Both the position numbers and the translations under genes were made by a program. DNA of 64,000 nucleotides. It comes from Goleter apudmare HA4340-LM2. Lineage in GTDB: Bacteria; Cyanobacteriota; Cyanobacteriia; Cyanobacteriales; Nostocaceae. The notes under the pieces were generated by a model. That model saw nothing but the letters and a program-made list of their open reading frames with translations. It was not told the DNA's origin and did not search any database. Location of the stretch: NCBI GenBank assembly GCA_019359495.1, contig JAHHHF010000072.1, forward strand, positions 1 to 64,000. Direction: 5' to 3'. This document shows, one piece after another, positions 42,947 to 52,560 of the stretch. Position 1 is the first letter of the stretch; each line of letters opens with the position of its first letter.

Positions 42947-44587
42947 TTATTCAAATTGCACTTGGGGAACAAGTTGGAGAGTACCAATACCCAAATCTTT
43001 GGGTGCAAGCGATCGCGCCTCAAACAGCGCCATCATATCCCGCAATTGAGGATTTCCCCGTGCAGATCCTGTCAGTCCTTTGGCAATGATTAAGCCACAG
43101 TAGCCCTGAGTATTTTTACACCGTTGATTCCATTTCTGGCGAGCTTCTACATGAATTGGGTCGTTATCTAAAAATTCACCGAACAAGAACAACTCACCAT
43201 TTTGAGTTTGTAATAAACCCAAATCGTATTTATTCCCATCGTAGGGATCAGCACCAGGATTAAAGCAAATCGCTTTTAACCCACCAGCAGCTTCAATACT
43301 TTCGATGACAGTCTTAGCTTTAGGACGGGAAGTTTGAATTAGAATTACCGGTAATCCGTCACCGACTTGATTCATATCCCCAACTTGATGATAGATAACT
43401 CCCTGACGGAGGTACTCTAGCATCTCCCAAGACAACACTCCCAGACTGAGGAAAGAGTCTTCTGGTATCAAGTCATCTCGCAACGAACGGAACATAGGAG
43501 AAGATACCCCAACTGCTCTATCTTGCTCATTAGCGCCTACCATTTGCTCTAATTCGGCTGCTAACTTCGGCATAGTAGCAACAGTAACAGACAGTGATTT
43601 AGTGGCTTCATCGGAGTGAGGGAGTGAGATGCGATAGCGACGGCTGAGATTGGGGAAAGATTCTCCACTAAGTTGGCGACGATGATCGCGGATAAAGCGG
43701 ATGAGGCTTTCTAGCGCCACAAACATGATCAGTGCTTCTTCGTCATATAAAACAGACCGTAGTCCTTCTAGGGGGTGGATATTCCCAAAGGTAGGGTCAA
43801 TTTCTGACGATGGGAGATCACCTAAATCACCCTTATGCTCGTCATCTTCGTCAATTTCGTCGGCATGTTCAAAAGTGAGAAATAAGCAATCTTGCTTGAG
43901 GAAAGCTTCTTCTAAACATCCTTTTGACCCCTCATCCTGTAAAACTGTGGCGCGAAACTGCTTGAGAGAATCTTCAGAACGATAGAATAAAATACCATAT
44001 TCCATACCTAGCATTCCCATGACTGAGGCATAGAGTGTGCCGACATCCCATTTATTAATTTCTATTGACAAGATTTGTTGTTCTTCTAGGAACTCCCAAG
44101 GTGCTGCTTGCCAAATTGCAAATGCCTTATCTCGTAAGCTGTGTGCGTATTGTGGGGGTAAATCGGGGATTTGACTATCGAGGATTTCCCCAAAGGAGCG
44201 AAACAGTTCATCAATTAGAGGTAATTCTGGTGTGTAGTCAATAGCAATATCCAAGTCTTGCAGGACTCCGCGCAAGTAAAACTGAATCTCGCGGTCTCGC
44301 ACGACAATTCTTTGAGGTCTGGCGGGTTTAGCTGGACTATGGGGATGCTCCATTGCGCGCATCAAAGTGCGAACAACTGCTTCTGGCCCAGTTTCTGGAA
44401 CGACTACATCCATACCTCGAACAATACCTTGGGAGCCATCCACCCAAAGAATACAATCGCCCTTGTCTTCTGAGTCCTCGGATCGGGTTTGCGATGACGA
44501 CAATGGACGGCGATCGCCCTCCCACACAGAAGGAATTTGAGTTAATTTCTTCAACCGACGACTGGTAGAGCGATTAAAACTTGTCAT
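42947..44587 (-). CDS. Conserved cyanobacterial protein (DUF6930-like)
   Basis: A 546-residue soluble-looking protein, conserved in cyanobacteria. The N-terminal part has CILWVDGSQGIVRGMDVVVPETGPEAVV-type sequence (about 45-75), the middle is rich in Asp and Glu, and the C-terminal part contains PVILIQTSRPKAKTVIESI and FNPGADPYDGNKYDLGLL. No catalytic motif was recognised. DUF6930 is named from memory of the family pattern. Converges with murG. Confidence 0.75.
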   Translation of the reverse strand: MTSFNRSTSRRLKKLTQIPSVWEGDRRPLSSSQTRSEDSEDKGDCILWVDGSQGIVRGMDVVVPETGPEAVVRTLMRAMEHPHSPAKPARPQRIVVRDREIQFYLRGVLQDLDIAIDYTPELPLIDELFRSFGEILDSQIPDLPPQYAHSLRDKAFAIWQAAPWEFLEEQQILSIEINKWDVGTLYASVMGMLGMEYGILFYRSEDSLKQFRATVLQDEGSKGCLEEAFLKQDCLFLTFEHADEIDEDDEHKGDLGDLPSSEIDPTFGNIHPLEGLRSVLYDEEALIMFVALESLIRFIRDHRRQLSGESFPNLSRRYRISLPHSDEATKSLSVTVATMPKLAAELEQMVGANEQDRAVGVSSPMFRSLRDDLIPEDSFLSLGVLSWEMLEYLRQGVIYHQVGDMNQVGDGLPVILIQTSRPKAKTVIESIEAAGGLKAICFNPGADPYDGNKYDLGLLQTQNGELFLFGEFLDNDPIHVEARQKWNQRCKNTQGYCGLIIAKGLTGSARGNPQLRDMMALFEARSLAPKDLGIGTLQLVPQVQFE

Positions 44588-44721
44588 AGAGTAAGTTAAT
44601 TAAAAAAGCAAAGCGTTAGCGACTGTGCATAGCACCCGAAGGGCGTAGGTTTTCTACCCTGTTTCCCTGCCTTTTCGTTGCGAATCAGGCTGCTACAAGG
44701 CGGAAACTCCAAACAAAAAAA

Positions 44722-44772
44722 ACCGAATCTCTAAACACACCGAATCTTTCAACACACCGAGTCTCTCAATTC
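44722..44772. repeat. 17-bp tandem repeat, three degenerate copies
   Basis: ACCGAATCTCTAAACAC, ACCGAATCTTTCAACAC and ACCGAGTCTCTCAATTC lie head to tail in the 345-base gap before sufA. The preceding 44600-44700 is repeat-like GC-rich DNA. It may overlap the sufA promoter region. Confidence 0.65.
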
Positions 44773-44932
44773 TAGAATAAAAACCTGTGGCTGCTTTTGA
44801 CGGAGTCTTTACAATTTGGCAACCTGGAACAGCAATGCCGCTAGAATGAATACAAAAACATACAAAGGCAACCCAGAGGCAGTAACAAGCCTACACAGGT
44901 TACCAGACTACTTTAAGGAGTGGAAACAGCAG

Positions 44933-45289
44933 ATGACACAAGCAACTCAGCCTCAACAACGCGGGATTCAGTTGAGCGAAGCAGCGTTAAGCCAAGTGAA
45001 GTCCCTCCAGGATAGGCAAGGCAAAGACCTCTGCTTACGAGTAGGAGTGAGACAAGGTGGCTGCTCTGGGATGTCTTACATGATGGACTTTGAAGACAGT
45101 AGCAAGATCACCCCTCAGGATGAAGTTTTTGAGTATGACGGATTCAAGATTGTTTGCGATCGCAAGAGCTTATTGTACCTCTATGGTTTAATGCTCGACT
45201 ATAGCGATGCCATGATTGGCGGGGGTTTTCAATTCACCAATCCCAACGCCAACCAAACCTGTGGTTGCGGTAAGTCATTTGGGGTGTAA
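44933..45289 (+). CDS. sufA: Iron-sulfur cluster assembly A-type carrier
   Basis: A 118-residue HesB/IscA/SufA protein from [19 protein letters not shown]; the frame is open from 44816, but the extra residues are unlike the family, and AAGGAG (44915-44920) precedes the chosen ATG. The three cluster-binding cysteines are in [15 protein letters not shown] and [10 protein letters not shown]. It delivers Fe-S clusters to apoproteins. The sufBCDS operon is 14 kb away in this window. IscA is an alternative name. Confidence 0.9.
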   Translation: MTQATQPQQRGIQLSEAALSQVKSLQDRQGKDLCLRVGVRQGGCSGMSYMMDFEDSSKITPQDEVFEYDGFKIVCDRKSLLYLYGLMLDYSDAMIGGGFQFTNPNANQTCGCGKSFGV

Positions 45290-45363
45290 TATTGTCAGTT
45301 GTCCTACCCTTAGGGAATACTCCCTCTGGGTGTTCATGTCATTTGCAGTTGTGTAATGACTGA

Positions 45364-45391
45364 GGACTAATGACTAATGACTAATGCCTAA
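45364..45391. repeat. Heptameric STRR (TGACTAA type)
   Basis: GGACTAA, TGACTAA, TGACTAA, TGCCTAA in tandem. A possible start codon at 45384 lies inside this repeat and is therefore doubtful. Confidence 0.75.
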
Positions 45392-45404
45392 TACCGAAAT
45401 TACT

Positions 45405-45827
45405 ATGACTCAAACAGTTGAATCCCTGTTTGATACAGGATTAGAACGCTATAAAGCTGGAGAAGCTGTGGCTGATTTGATTCCTGTATTTAAAGAAGTG
45501 TGCGATCGCGCTCCTAAAAGTAGTCCCGCTTGGACTTGTTTAGCTTGGCTATATCTGCTTGATAATAAACCTAGCCTCGCTTACAAAGCTGCACAGAAGG
45601 CAGTCAAGCTCAATCCCCAAGACCCCCAAGCCAGGGTGAATCTGGCAGTCGCCATGCTAGAAAGTGGCCAAAAAGGTTTGCGGGAACACATTGATTTTGC
45701 TCAACAGTTAATTTTTGTCAACCCAGAATGGCGAGATGAAATTCTCAACAGCATCGAAGATGGTTTAAGCAGAAAACCAGATTGGCAGAGCTTGGCAAAA
45801 GTTAAAGGTTGGTTGTTTGAAGAGTAA
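45405..45827 (+). CDS. TPR repeat protein
   Basis: A 140-residue protein, starting at MTQTVESLFDTGLERYKAG; an earlier ATG at 45384 lies within an STRR. Two to three TPR-like helices follow: ESLFDTGLERYKAGEAVADL, SPAWTCLAWLYLLDNKPSLAY and KAVKLNPQDPQARVNLAVAML. TPR proteins mediate protein contacts. It follows sufA by 115 bases on the same strand; a shared role is not shown. Confidence 0.85.
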   Translation: MTQTVESLFDTGLERYKAGEAVADLIPVFKEVCDRAPKSSPAWTCLAWLYLLDNKPSLAYKAAQKAVKLNPQDPQARVNLAVAMLESGQKGLREHIDFAQQLIFVNPEWRDEILNSIEDGLSRKPDWQSLAKVKGWLFEE

Positions 45828-46001
45828 TTAGGAGCTATCCAAAGTACAAATTACCATGTGAATGAACCCTAGGGGCAAACGGTTGTTTGCCCTCTAATTG
45901 GTCAGATGACTTTGAGAAAATACCTTAGTAGTAGGTAATGGTTGATTGGCTGTCCATTACCCGTTTTAAGTTTTTATCCAAATTTGCGGGCGCGGTGGCT
46001 G

Positions 46002-46253
46002 ATGAAAGAGAAGATTTTGAATTGGCTAAATTTAATTTTAGTTGCGGATGTATTTCTGGTTTTGTTTGGCTTTGGATGGTTAGCGATCGCTGCTATTGGT
46101 GATGCCTTGGGAGTAAACTTAGGCTTAGATGTGTGGCATCAACTATGGCAACCCCTATTTAACCCAGCCATTGGCATCCTCATGGGGGGGGCGCTTCTCA
46201 GTGGACTCATCAGTTGGATTTCCCAGAAATTCCAGAAGACTGGGAATGGGTGA
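46002..46253 (+). CDS. Small conserved membrane protein
   Basis: An 83-residue protein from MKEKILNWLNLILVADV (frame open from 45942). Two predicted membrane helices: NLILVADVFLVLFGFGWLAI and NPAIGILMGGALLSGLISWI, with a positively charged end. No known domain. It probably resides in the plasma or thylakoid membrane. Confidence 0.65.
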   Translation: MKEKILNWLNLILVADVFLVLFGFGWLAIAAIGDALGVNLGLDVWHQLWQPLFNPAIGILMGGALLSGLISWISQKFQKTGNG

Positions 46254-46334
46254 TAGGGCATTGGGCAGTAATTTCATAGGTAATCCCAAAACAATGTTGT
46301 TAATTCACATCATGCGCCATGCCCTACGCCCCAA

Positions 46335-47255
46335 TTACTGCAAAATATCCTTGAGTGCTGGTTGCAAATGATGATATTTGTAATTAAAGCCTGATGCTAG
46401 GGTGCGTTTGGGGATTACTTCTTGACCCTCTAGCACTACTTTTGCACCATCTCCCAACAGGGCTTCTAGAGCAAAAGCCGGAACAGGGAGCCAAGAAGGA
46501 CGACTCATCACCTCTCCCATCGTTTGGGATAAATCTGCCATACGGACAGGATGAGGGGCAGTGGCATTGTATACGCCTTCTATCTCTGGTTTGGTTAGTG
46601 CTTGCAGAATCAGATCAACTAAGTCGTCTAAGTGAATCCAGGAAAACCACTGACGACCACTACCAATAGGCCCACCTGCAAACAGTTTGAAAGGAGTAAT
46701 CATTTTAGCTAAAGCACCACCCAGCCCCAATACAATCCCCAAACGCAAAATTACCAATCTCACACCAGCATCTTTGACCTTTGTCGCTTCTGCTTCCCAC
46801 GCTTGGCAGACTTGGGCCAGAAAATCGTTGCCAGTCGGGCTGGTTTCATCAAAGGTAGCAGTTTCACTGGTGCCGTAGTAACCAATAGCCGAAGCGTTGA
46901 CTAACACTGTGGGTTTGGGGTTAGCTTTCTGTATCGCTTCCACTATTTTTTGCGTACCTAGCTGACGGCTATTGAGGATTTCCTGCTTGTGTGCTGGTGT
47001 CCACCGTTCCTCGGCAATGGGTTCTCCTGCTAGATTCACTACGCCATCAATACCCGCGATCGCATCTTGCCAATCACCAGATACAGTTGGTGTATAGGCA
47101 ACAATTTCTACATTGGGGAAAGCCTCTGTAGGAAAAACTTTGCGAGCCGAGGTAGTGTTACGAGTTAACACCAGCACTCTATGACCTTCTTTGTGAAGTC
47201 TTTCTACTAAGCGACTACCAACAAATCCTGTTGCTCCAGTAACTGCTACTTTCAT
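46335..47255 (-). CDS. TIGR01777-type NAD-dependent epimerase/oxidoreductase
   Basis: A 306-residue extended SDR protein, from MKVAVTGATGFVGSRLVERL with the GXXGXXG NAD(P) motif. Other family marks are AGIDGVVNLAGEPIAEERW, SAIGYYGTSE, RLGIVLGLGGALAKMITPF, GSGRQWFSWIHLDDLV. It belongs to the YfcH/SDR39U1 group, linked to thylakoid or chloroplast cell-division phenotypes in some phototrophs. Substrate unknown. Confidence 0.9.
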   Translation of the reverse strand: MKVAVTGATGFVGSRLVERLHKEGHRVLVLTRNTTSARKVFPTEAFPNVEIVAYTPTVSGDWQDAIAGIDGVVNLAGEPIAEERWTPAHKQEILNSRQLGTQKIVEAIQKANPKPTVLVNASAIGYYGTSETATFDETSPTGNDFLAQVCQAWEAEATKVKDAGVRLVILRLGIVLGLGGALAKMITPFKLFAGGPIGSGRQWFSWIHLDDLVDLILQALTKPEIEGVYNATAPHPVRMADLSQTMGEVMSRPSWLPVPAFALEALLGDGAKVVLEGQEVIPKRTLASGFNYKYHHLQPALKDILQ

Positions 47256-47544
47256 ATGCACCTGTATGTGAAATTGGTTATTTTCTATTTGTCAAGGGTC
47301 AAGGATCATTAATTTTTTCTTCATCATCTTCCCATGCCCGATGACGCCACTTGCTACAACGCGGCGGCACGTTTTTGGCGGAAGTTTCCCCCCAAAAGCT
47401 GCCTTGGGAACCCGCGCAACGCAGGGCTACCCCAATGCCCCATTCCCAATTCTCTAGAAAAACTTTAACGAATCTATCGTGACATGACGTTTAGGCGCTT
47501 CGGTATTATAGGATGGACGGATTGTTGCAAGGCGTGGGGCTATT

Positions 47545-47892
47545 ATGGCTCGCTATACCTGTTCATTTATTGTTTCTGTTCCTCCTGAGCATCTTCAGGG
47601 GTTAATGATAGAGCTACTACAGGATTGTGAATTCGATGTTCAATACTACACAGCCGATTACATTATGGCTCGTGAAATCCCTGGTAATATCTCGTTTTCC
47701 AAGTTAGTGACTGTGGAAGTACTAATTGATAAATCAACAGCTACCGACACAGAAACCCGAATGAGTATTGTGGTGAAAAATGAGGAATTGCCACTCCAAC
47801 TTGATAATCATTGTCGGCAAGTGTTTGAATTCGTCAAGCAAACGATCGAACAAAGCCGTCATTGGCATTTAATTGAAAGTCTGGCGGGATAG
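47545..47892 (+). CDS. Conserved cyanobacterial hypothetical protein
   Basis: A 115-residue protein: MARYTCSFIVSVPPEHLQGL, CEFDVQYYTADYIMAREIPG and a C-terminal LPLQLDNHCRQVFEFV-type helix. It has an alpha/beta pattern with three Cys. The family is conserved across cyanobacteria with no assigned function; I cannot place it. Confidence 0.75.
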   Translation: MARYTCSFIVSVPPEHLQGLMIELLQDCEFDVQYYTADYIMAREIPGNISFSKLVTVEVLIDKSTATDTETRMSIVVKNEELPLQLDNHCRQVFEFVKQTIEQSRHWHLIESLAG

Positions 47893-48017
47893 CTGTTGCT
47901 ACTGGTATTTAAGGTATATACTGGGCTAGCTTTGTTCCCAAGCTAGCCACAACAGGATGTACTAAAACCCACCCTCAATTACATGCTCACCGAAATCTAG
48001 CTGGAATTGGAATGTTT

Positions 48018-48518
48018 TTAGTCCTCTAAATCTTCGGTCATACCGGGGTTTATCAGTGTAATATCATACTCGCTAGAGTCAGTTTGCCCCGGTCGTTCAG
48101 TATTTCTCAGTAGATAATAAATAGCACGTACCTGAGGGCCAAAAACGATTTCGTCTTCATTCCTCAAATCATGGGCTGGCATTTTGCGACCATTAACCAT
48201 CAAACCATTGGAGCTAGGTTTGCCTTTGGCATCGCCATCTACAATTCGGTAATAGTAGCTATGACTATTATGCTCTCGTGGCAATCTCACTAGTGTGGCA
48301 TGGCGGCGAGAGACAAACTGTGACATCAACCGGATGTTACATTCACGGTCTCTGCCAATAGAATAAACGGGTTGCTCTAAAGGAAATTCCTTACGACCTT
48401 GATCATCTTCGATAATCAGTAGATGGCTTTCATTGGTATCTGCTGCCATTGATACATTGTTGCTAGAATCTTTAGAACCGTGATTGATCAAGATTTGTTT
48501 AGTATCGTTTCCTGCCAT
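48018..48518 (-). CDS. FHA domain protein
   Basis: A 166-residue protein with one forkhead-associated phosphothreonine-binding domain: PVYSIGRDRECNIRL, FVSRRHATLVRL, GKPSSNGLMVNGRKM, LRNEDEIVFGP. All key residues (GR, SRRH, NG) are present. It likely docks onto phosphorylated partners, possibly the Ser/Thr kinases of this strain; the link is an inference. Alone between the P-ATPase and a hypothetical gene. Confidence 0.93.
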   Translation of the reverse strand: MAGNDTKQILINHGSKDSSNNVSMAADTNESHLLIIEDDQGRKEFPLEQPVYSIGRDRECNIRLMSQFVSRRHATLVRLPREHNSHSYYYRIVDGDAKGKPSSNGLMVNGRKMPAHDLRNEDEIVFGPQVRAIYYLLRNTERPGQTDSSEYDITLINPGMTEDLED

Positions 48519-48740
48519 TCTCGCGCACTGAAGTTTGTGGTACTTAGTTGAGTAGGTATTAAAGTTGCATATTTCCTAAAAAGAGTAGAGCATAAGGTTC
48601 TACTCTCATAGCTACTTTAGCTCTTGGAGGAGTCTCAATAGGTTTTGTGAGATGCGTTGTATCTAAAAATAGGGACTGACTTTAACCTGAAATCGGCAAA
48701 ACCAGGATTGAGTTTGTCACATTACCTCCGTTGAAGAAAC

Positions 48741-51161
48741 CTACGGTCGATGAGCTAATCGCCGTAGTAAGACTGAGTTGCTGACAACACTAACTGAACT
48801 AAAAGCCATTAACGCAGCCGCGCTAGACGGGCTAAGGACGAAGCCCAAATTGGGTAACAAAAGACCAGCCGCTAGTGGAATACCAATTGTATTATATGCA
48901 AAAGCCCAGAATAAATTCTGCCGGATTTTGTTGAAGGTGGCACGACTGAGGTAAATTGATTCGACCACATCACTTAAACGATCGCGCATCAGCACAATGG
49001 CAGCCGTTTCCATTGCGACATCAGTCCCGGAATACAAGGCAATACCGACATCTGCTTGCGATAAAGCTGGGGCATCATTGATCCCGTCCCCCACCATAGC
49101 GACGACAGATGCAGATTTTTGTAATTCTTGAATAGCAGCAGCTTTTTTGGTCGGGGGGACACCCGCGATGACATCATTGCTATCTAGTCCCAGTTGAGTG
49201 GCGATCGCATTGGCGGCTTCTGGGCGGTCGCCACTCAACACCATGACTCGCAAACCCATTTGTCGCAGCTTGTCTACTGTGGCTTGAGCATCTGGTCTCA
49301 GGCTATCAGACACGGCAATCAGTCCTGCTAAAGTGCCGCCAACTGCCACGCCTACGACGGTTTTCCCATCTATTGCCAATTTCTCGGCCATTTGTTGGGC
49401 GGTGTCACTGATGGTAATGCCGTGCCAACTCAACCAGCCCCAGTTACCTAGCAATACGCTAGTACCCTCGACTACAGCAGATACACCCAAGCCTGGTTCT
49501 GTGTAAAAATCTACGGCCTCTGGGATAGATAACTCCTGTCGTTTTACTTCCTGTTGAATGGCTTTGGCTAGGGGATGATAAGTGCCAATTTCAACGGCGG
49601 CGGCTAGTTGTAATAGGGCATGGGAATTAGCCTTGTCTCCCTCAATCACCAAACAATCTGTAACTGTGGGATTCCCCGTCGTGAGGGTGCCAGTTTTATC
49701 GAAGACGACGGTATCTAACTGGTGTACCCTTTCTAATACGTCACCGCCTTTGATTAATAGACCCCTTTCTGCACCTATGCCAGTGCCCACCAGAATAGCT
49801 GTAGGTGTGGCTAGTCCCAAAGCGCAAGGGCAAGCGACTACCATTACGGCGATCGCTAGCTTTAAACTCACCAATAGTGCAGAAGTGCTGATGGCTGTGG
49901 ATGTCTGTAGTGTATGTTGATGGGCAGAGTGGCTGATCATTGCCATTTCACCTAACATATTGACATCTGGCCAAATATGTGTGCCAAAAAAGTACCAAAA
50001 GACAAATGTGAATAAAGCCGATGCCAACACGCCATAGGTAAAATAACCAGCGACTGTATCTGCTAGTTTTTGGACTGGGGCTTTGCGAGTTTGGGCGGCT
50101 TCTACGAGGGCGACAATTTGAGCTAAGGTTGTATCACTACCAGTACGGGTGGCTTGAATAGCGATCGCTCCCGACTGATTGAGAGTACCGGCTGTGACTA
50201 GATCCCCTGGTTGCTTGATCACTGGCACTGCTTCCCCGGTCAGCATCGACTCATCTACCGTAGTTTGTCCAAAGCGAATCTCACCATCAACGGGGATTTT
50301 ATCTCCCGGCAAAACTTGTAACCATTCACCAACCCGCACCTGTTCGGCAGGAATCTCTACACTATCTTGGCGGCGGGTATTTTCTGCTTTTTGCTCTAAT
50401 TTATCTGGGTTAGCAATCAATCGCGCTATCTGTGGCTGGAGTGCCAACAATTGCCTAAAAGCGGCGGCGGCGCGACCTCTGGCTTGTTGTTCTAACGTCC
50501 GCCCCAAAAGGATAAAGCCCAACATCATCACCGGCTCATCAAAGAAGCACTCCCAACCCAATTGGGGAAACAGTAGGGCTACTAAACTAGCAATATAAGC
50601 TGTCAGGGTTCCCAATCCGATCAAGGTGTTCATATTGGGTGCATTCCGTCGCCAACCCAGCCACCCATCCACTAAAATCGGACGACCGGGAATAATGATG
50701 GCTACTGTTGCCAATCCGCAATGGAACCAAATGTTATTTAAAAATGGCAATATAGAGCTACCAATATTACCAAAGTGTCCAATTCCTGACAGCAGTAGCA
50801 ATACCCCAGCAATCACCAACTGCTTCAGTGAAGAACGCATTTCTCGGCGTTGTCGTGCTGCTGGTGCTTCTAAGGCAGAGTTCTCGCCTCCAACACCATT
50901 GGTTCGGAGTTGAGTAGGGAATCCGTTTGCTGTCAATCGCTTCGCCAGTGCATCCCCATCTACCGCACCAACTTCTGACTCAACCACTGCTACCTCAGTT
51001 GCTAGGTTCACAGAGGCACTCTTGACCCCAGGCTGTTGAGTTAGCTGTTGTTCGACCGCTTTCACGCACCCAGCACACTTCATTCCGCCAACATCTAGAA
51101 TAATTTTCTCTGTGATGGGGATCAGTTCTGAGGCAAGCATAGTTTTTGGAACAGGTTGCAT
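48741..51161 (-). CDS. Copper-translocating-type heavy-metal P1B ATPase
   Basis: An 806-residue P1B-ATPase. One N-terminal heavy-metal-associated domain (GMKCAGCVKAVEQQL, CXXC at about 28-31), eight-helix core, phosphorylation site DKTGTLTTGNP, CPC metal motif in VVACPCALGLATPTA, and HP motif near HPLAKAIQQE. The CPC signature points to Cu(I) or Ag(I) export or supply to thylakoids (CopA/PacS/CtaA group). A His-rich loop (SAHQHTLQT) precedes the CPC helix. Which of these it is cannot be told. Confidence 0.93.
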   Translation of the reverse strand: MQPVPKTMLASELIPITEKIILDVGGMKCAGCVKAVEQQLTQQPGVKSASVNLATEVAVVESEVGAVDGDALAKRLTANGFPTQLRTNGVGGENSALEAPAARQRREMRSSLKQLVIAGVLLLLSGIGHFGNIGSSILPFLNNIWFHCGLATVAIIIPGRPILVDGWLGWRRNAPNMNTLIGLGTLTAYIASLVALLFPQLGWECFFDEPVMMLGFILLGRTLEQQARGRAAAAFRQLLALQPQIARLIANPDKLEQKAENTRRQDSVEIPAEQVRVGEWLQVLPGDKIPVDGEIRFGQTTVDESMLTGEAVPVIKQPGDLVTAGTLNQSGAIAIQATRTGSDTTLAQIVALVEAAQTRKAPVQKLADTVAGYFTYGVLASALFTFVFWYFFGTHIWPDVNMLGEMAMISHSAHQHTLQTSTAISTSALLVSLKLAIAVMVVACPCALGLATPTAILVGTGIGAERGLLIKGGDVLERVHQLDTVVFDKTGTLTTGNPTVTDCLVIEGDKANSHALLQLAAAVEIGTYHPLAKAIQQEVKRQELSIPEAVDFYTEPGLGVSAVVEGTSVLLGNWGWLSWHGITISDTAQQMAEKLAIDGKTVVGVAVGGTLAGLIAVSDSLRPDAQATVDKLRQMGLRVMVLSGDRPEAANAIATQLGLDSNDVIAGVPPTKKAAAIQELQKSASVVAMVGDGINDAPALSQADVGIALYSGTDVAMETAAIVLMRDRLSDVVESIYLSRATFNKIRQNLFWAFAYNTIGIPLAAGLLLPNLGFVLSPSSAAALMAFSSVSVVSNSVLLRRLAHRP

Positions 51162-51298
51162 GGCAAGAGTTTAGTTAGATTCGCTACGAAAATATAACGC
51201 CCGACTAAAAGCGTCTCTATTTCGAGGGTAGGCGAAATCCGGAACTACGACTGCATGTCAAAGCCTTAAATTTATGAAAAATTGGGTATTGAGGAAAC

Positions 51299-51499
51299 TT
51301 AACGGCGTCTCCAATGTAGATTAGTGATGTAAATTACAGCCCCAATCTGTAGAGGCATGACGGCAATTAGGCTTTTTACAAAATAGTTAATTTCCAAATT
51401 AGACATAAAGTAAAAATACCCAAAACCTGCCATCACCAATATTGCCAAAGTTAGTTTTTGACGTTTGAGAATTAACATAGCAGTAGAAATAAATTGCAA
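51299..51499 (-). CDS. Possible small membrane protein
   Basis: A 66-residue frame with two predicted membrane helices (KLTLAILVMAGFGYFYFM and SLIAVMPLQIGAVIYITN) and a terminal HWRRR. No recognisable domain or strong ribosome binding site. It precedes the TM2-domain gene only in layout (it lies after it on the minus strand). Could be a true small gene or a chance frame. Confidence 0.4.
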   Translation of the reverse strand: MQFISTAMLILKRQKLTLAILVMAGFGYFYFMSNLEINYFVKSLIAVMPLQIGAVIYITNLHWRRR

Positions 51500-51540
51500 G
51501 TATGCACCTATAAAAAGTAGGCATCATCAGATGATATTTA

Positions 51541-51816
51541 CTAAAACCAGCCCTGCTTATTCACAAAATAAGTATTTACAAAATCTTCATGGGATTTGTT
51601 TAAGTAGATCATGCCTTCGACTAAACCGACAAGTTGCATAATTAAGAACGTAACGCCGTAAGTAAAAGAACCTCCCACTATAGAAATAAGCAGCATAATA
51701 AAGCCTTCTGGAGCGTATCCTAGAACAAACTTGTGTAGCCCTAAACCCCCAAAAATAATGCCACAGTATCCAGATATCAGTTGTTTGGTAGCGTGACTAG
51801 GATTGAGATTTGCCAT
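51541..51816 (-). CDS. TM2 domain protein
   Basis: A 91-residue protein starting at MANLNPSHATKQLISGY; the frame continues to 51870. Two hydrophobic helices flank a short turn (GGLGLHKFVLGYAPEGFIML, then FLIMQLVGLVEGMIYL), the TM2 fold. Such proteins are small membrane proteins of unknown function. The final NKQGWF tail is usual. Confidence 0.85.
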   Translation of the reverse strand: MANLNPSHATKQLISGYCGIIFGGLGLHKFVLGYAPEGFIMLLISIVGGSFTYGVTFLIMQLVGLVEGMIYLNKSHEDFVNTYFVNKQGWF

Positions 51817-52560
51817 ACGATTGGTGCTCCTTGATAAACAGGTATAATTCAGATTTTTTATTGTAAGCAAAATAAGTAAATATATTTACTTTGAAATATA
51901 TTTTTACTTACTTTTGAGTAGAAGCACTGCCCAAGATAACATAGCTACAACCCATACGTCATCGTTCCAGCAATCGCACTGGAAGTTGGGGACGGAGGAG
52001 GTCGTCCGCTATTTTCTGCAACTATCTTGCTCCTCGGTTACTGTTCGTAATTCCGACTATATATCTCAGCAATGTAAGTTTACAGATTCTTAGGTTAGAC
52101 ATTTCTCTTGAGGAAAATTAACTCTAAGTAATCAGCAAAAATCCTTGTGCTGCAATACAACTCTCTACAAGTCCATCACTTTTATGTCCGGACTTTTTCA
52201 GATATGAATGCAACAGAGTATATCAGCGCAGGTGTCTGGCGCTGTAACCCAAGTTCCAAGGAGTAATGTTTTAAAAAACCCTTTCTATTGCCAGTCCCCG
52301 TAATTCCTGACCCAGAAAATCTGGAGATAGCAATCAACACTTTGAATATCAACAAGACCGCTAAATACAGACCAATGCTTACTTAGGGATTTTGTGATTT
52401 ATTTGACGGTATGACTGGAGGTACTTTTGCAATTAGCAATATTTGCGCTCAAACTCCCATTTATTCAAGCTTATCAATAAAAATAACAAGTAAACAGTTG
52501 CTTCATATGCAGATGAAAGCAAATATTTTACTTATTTTCAACAGTAGTTGTAAGGTATTA
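51817..52560. other. Intergenic region with no recognised gene
   Basis: About 740 bases. No frame with family features was recognised. A plus-strand stretch around 51960-52050 reads as IVPAIALEVGDGGGR followed by a stop and could be a gene remnant, but this is weak. Downstream DNA is AT-rich. Confidence 0.45.

Noticed and set aside
42790-43089. 99-codon plus-strand frame just after murG
   Set aside because: It starts with TTG inside the murG stop, overlaps the opposite-strand gene by over 140 bases and has no family pattern.
51960-52060. Possible gene remnant reading IVPAIALEVGDGGGR
   Set aside because: Too short and without a recognised parent family.
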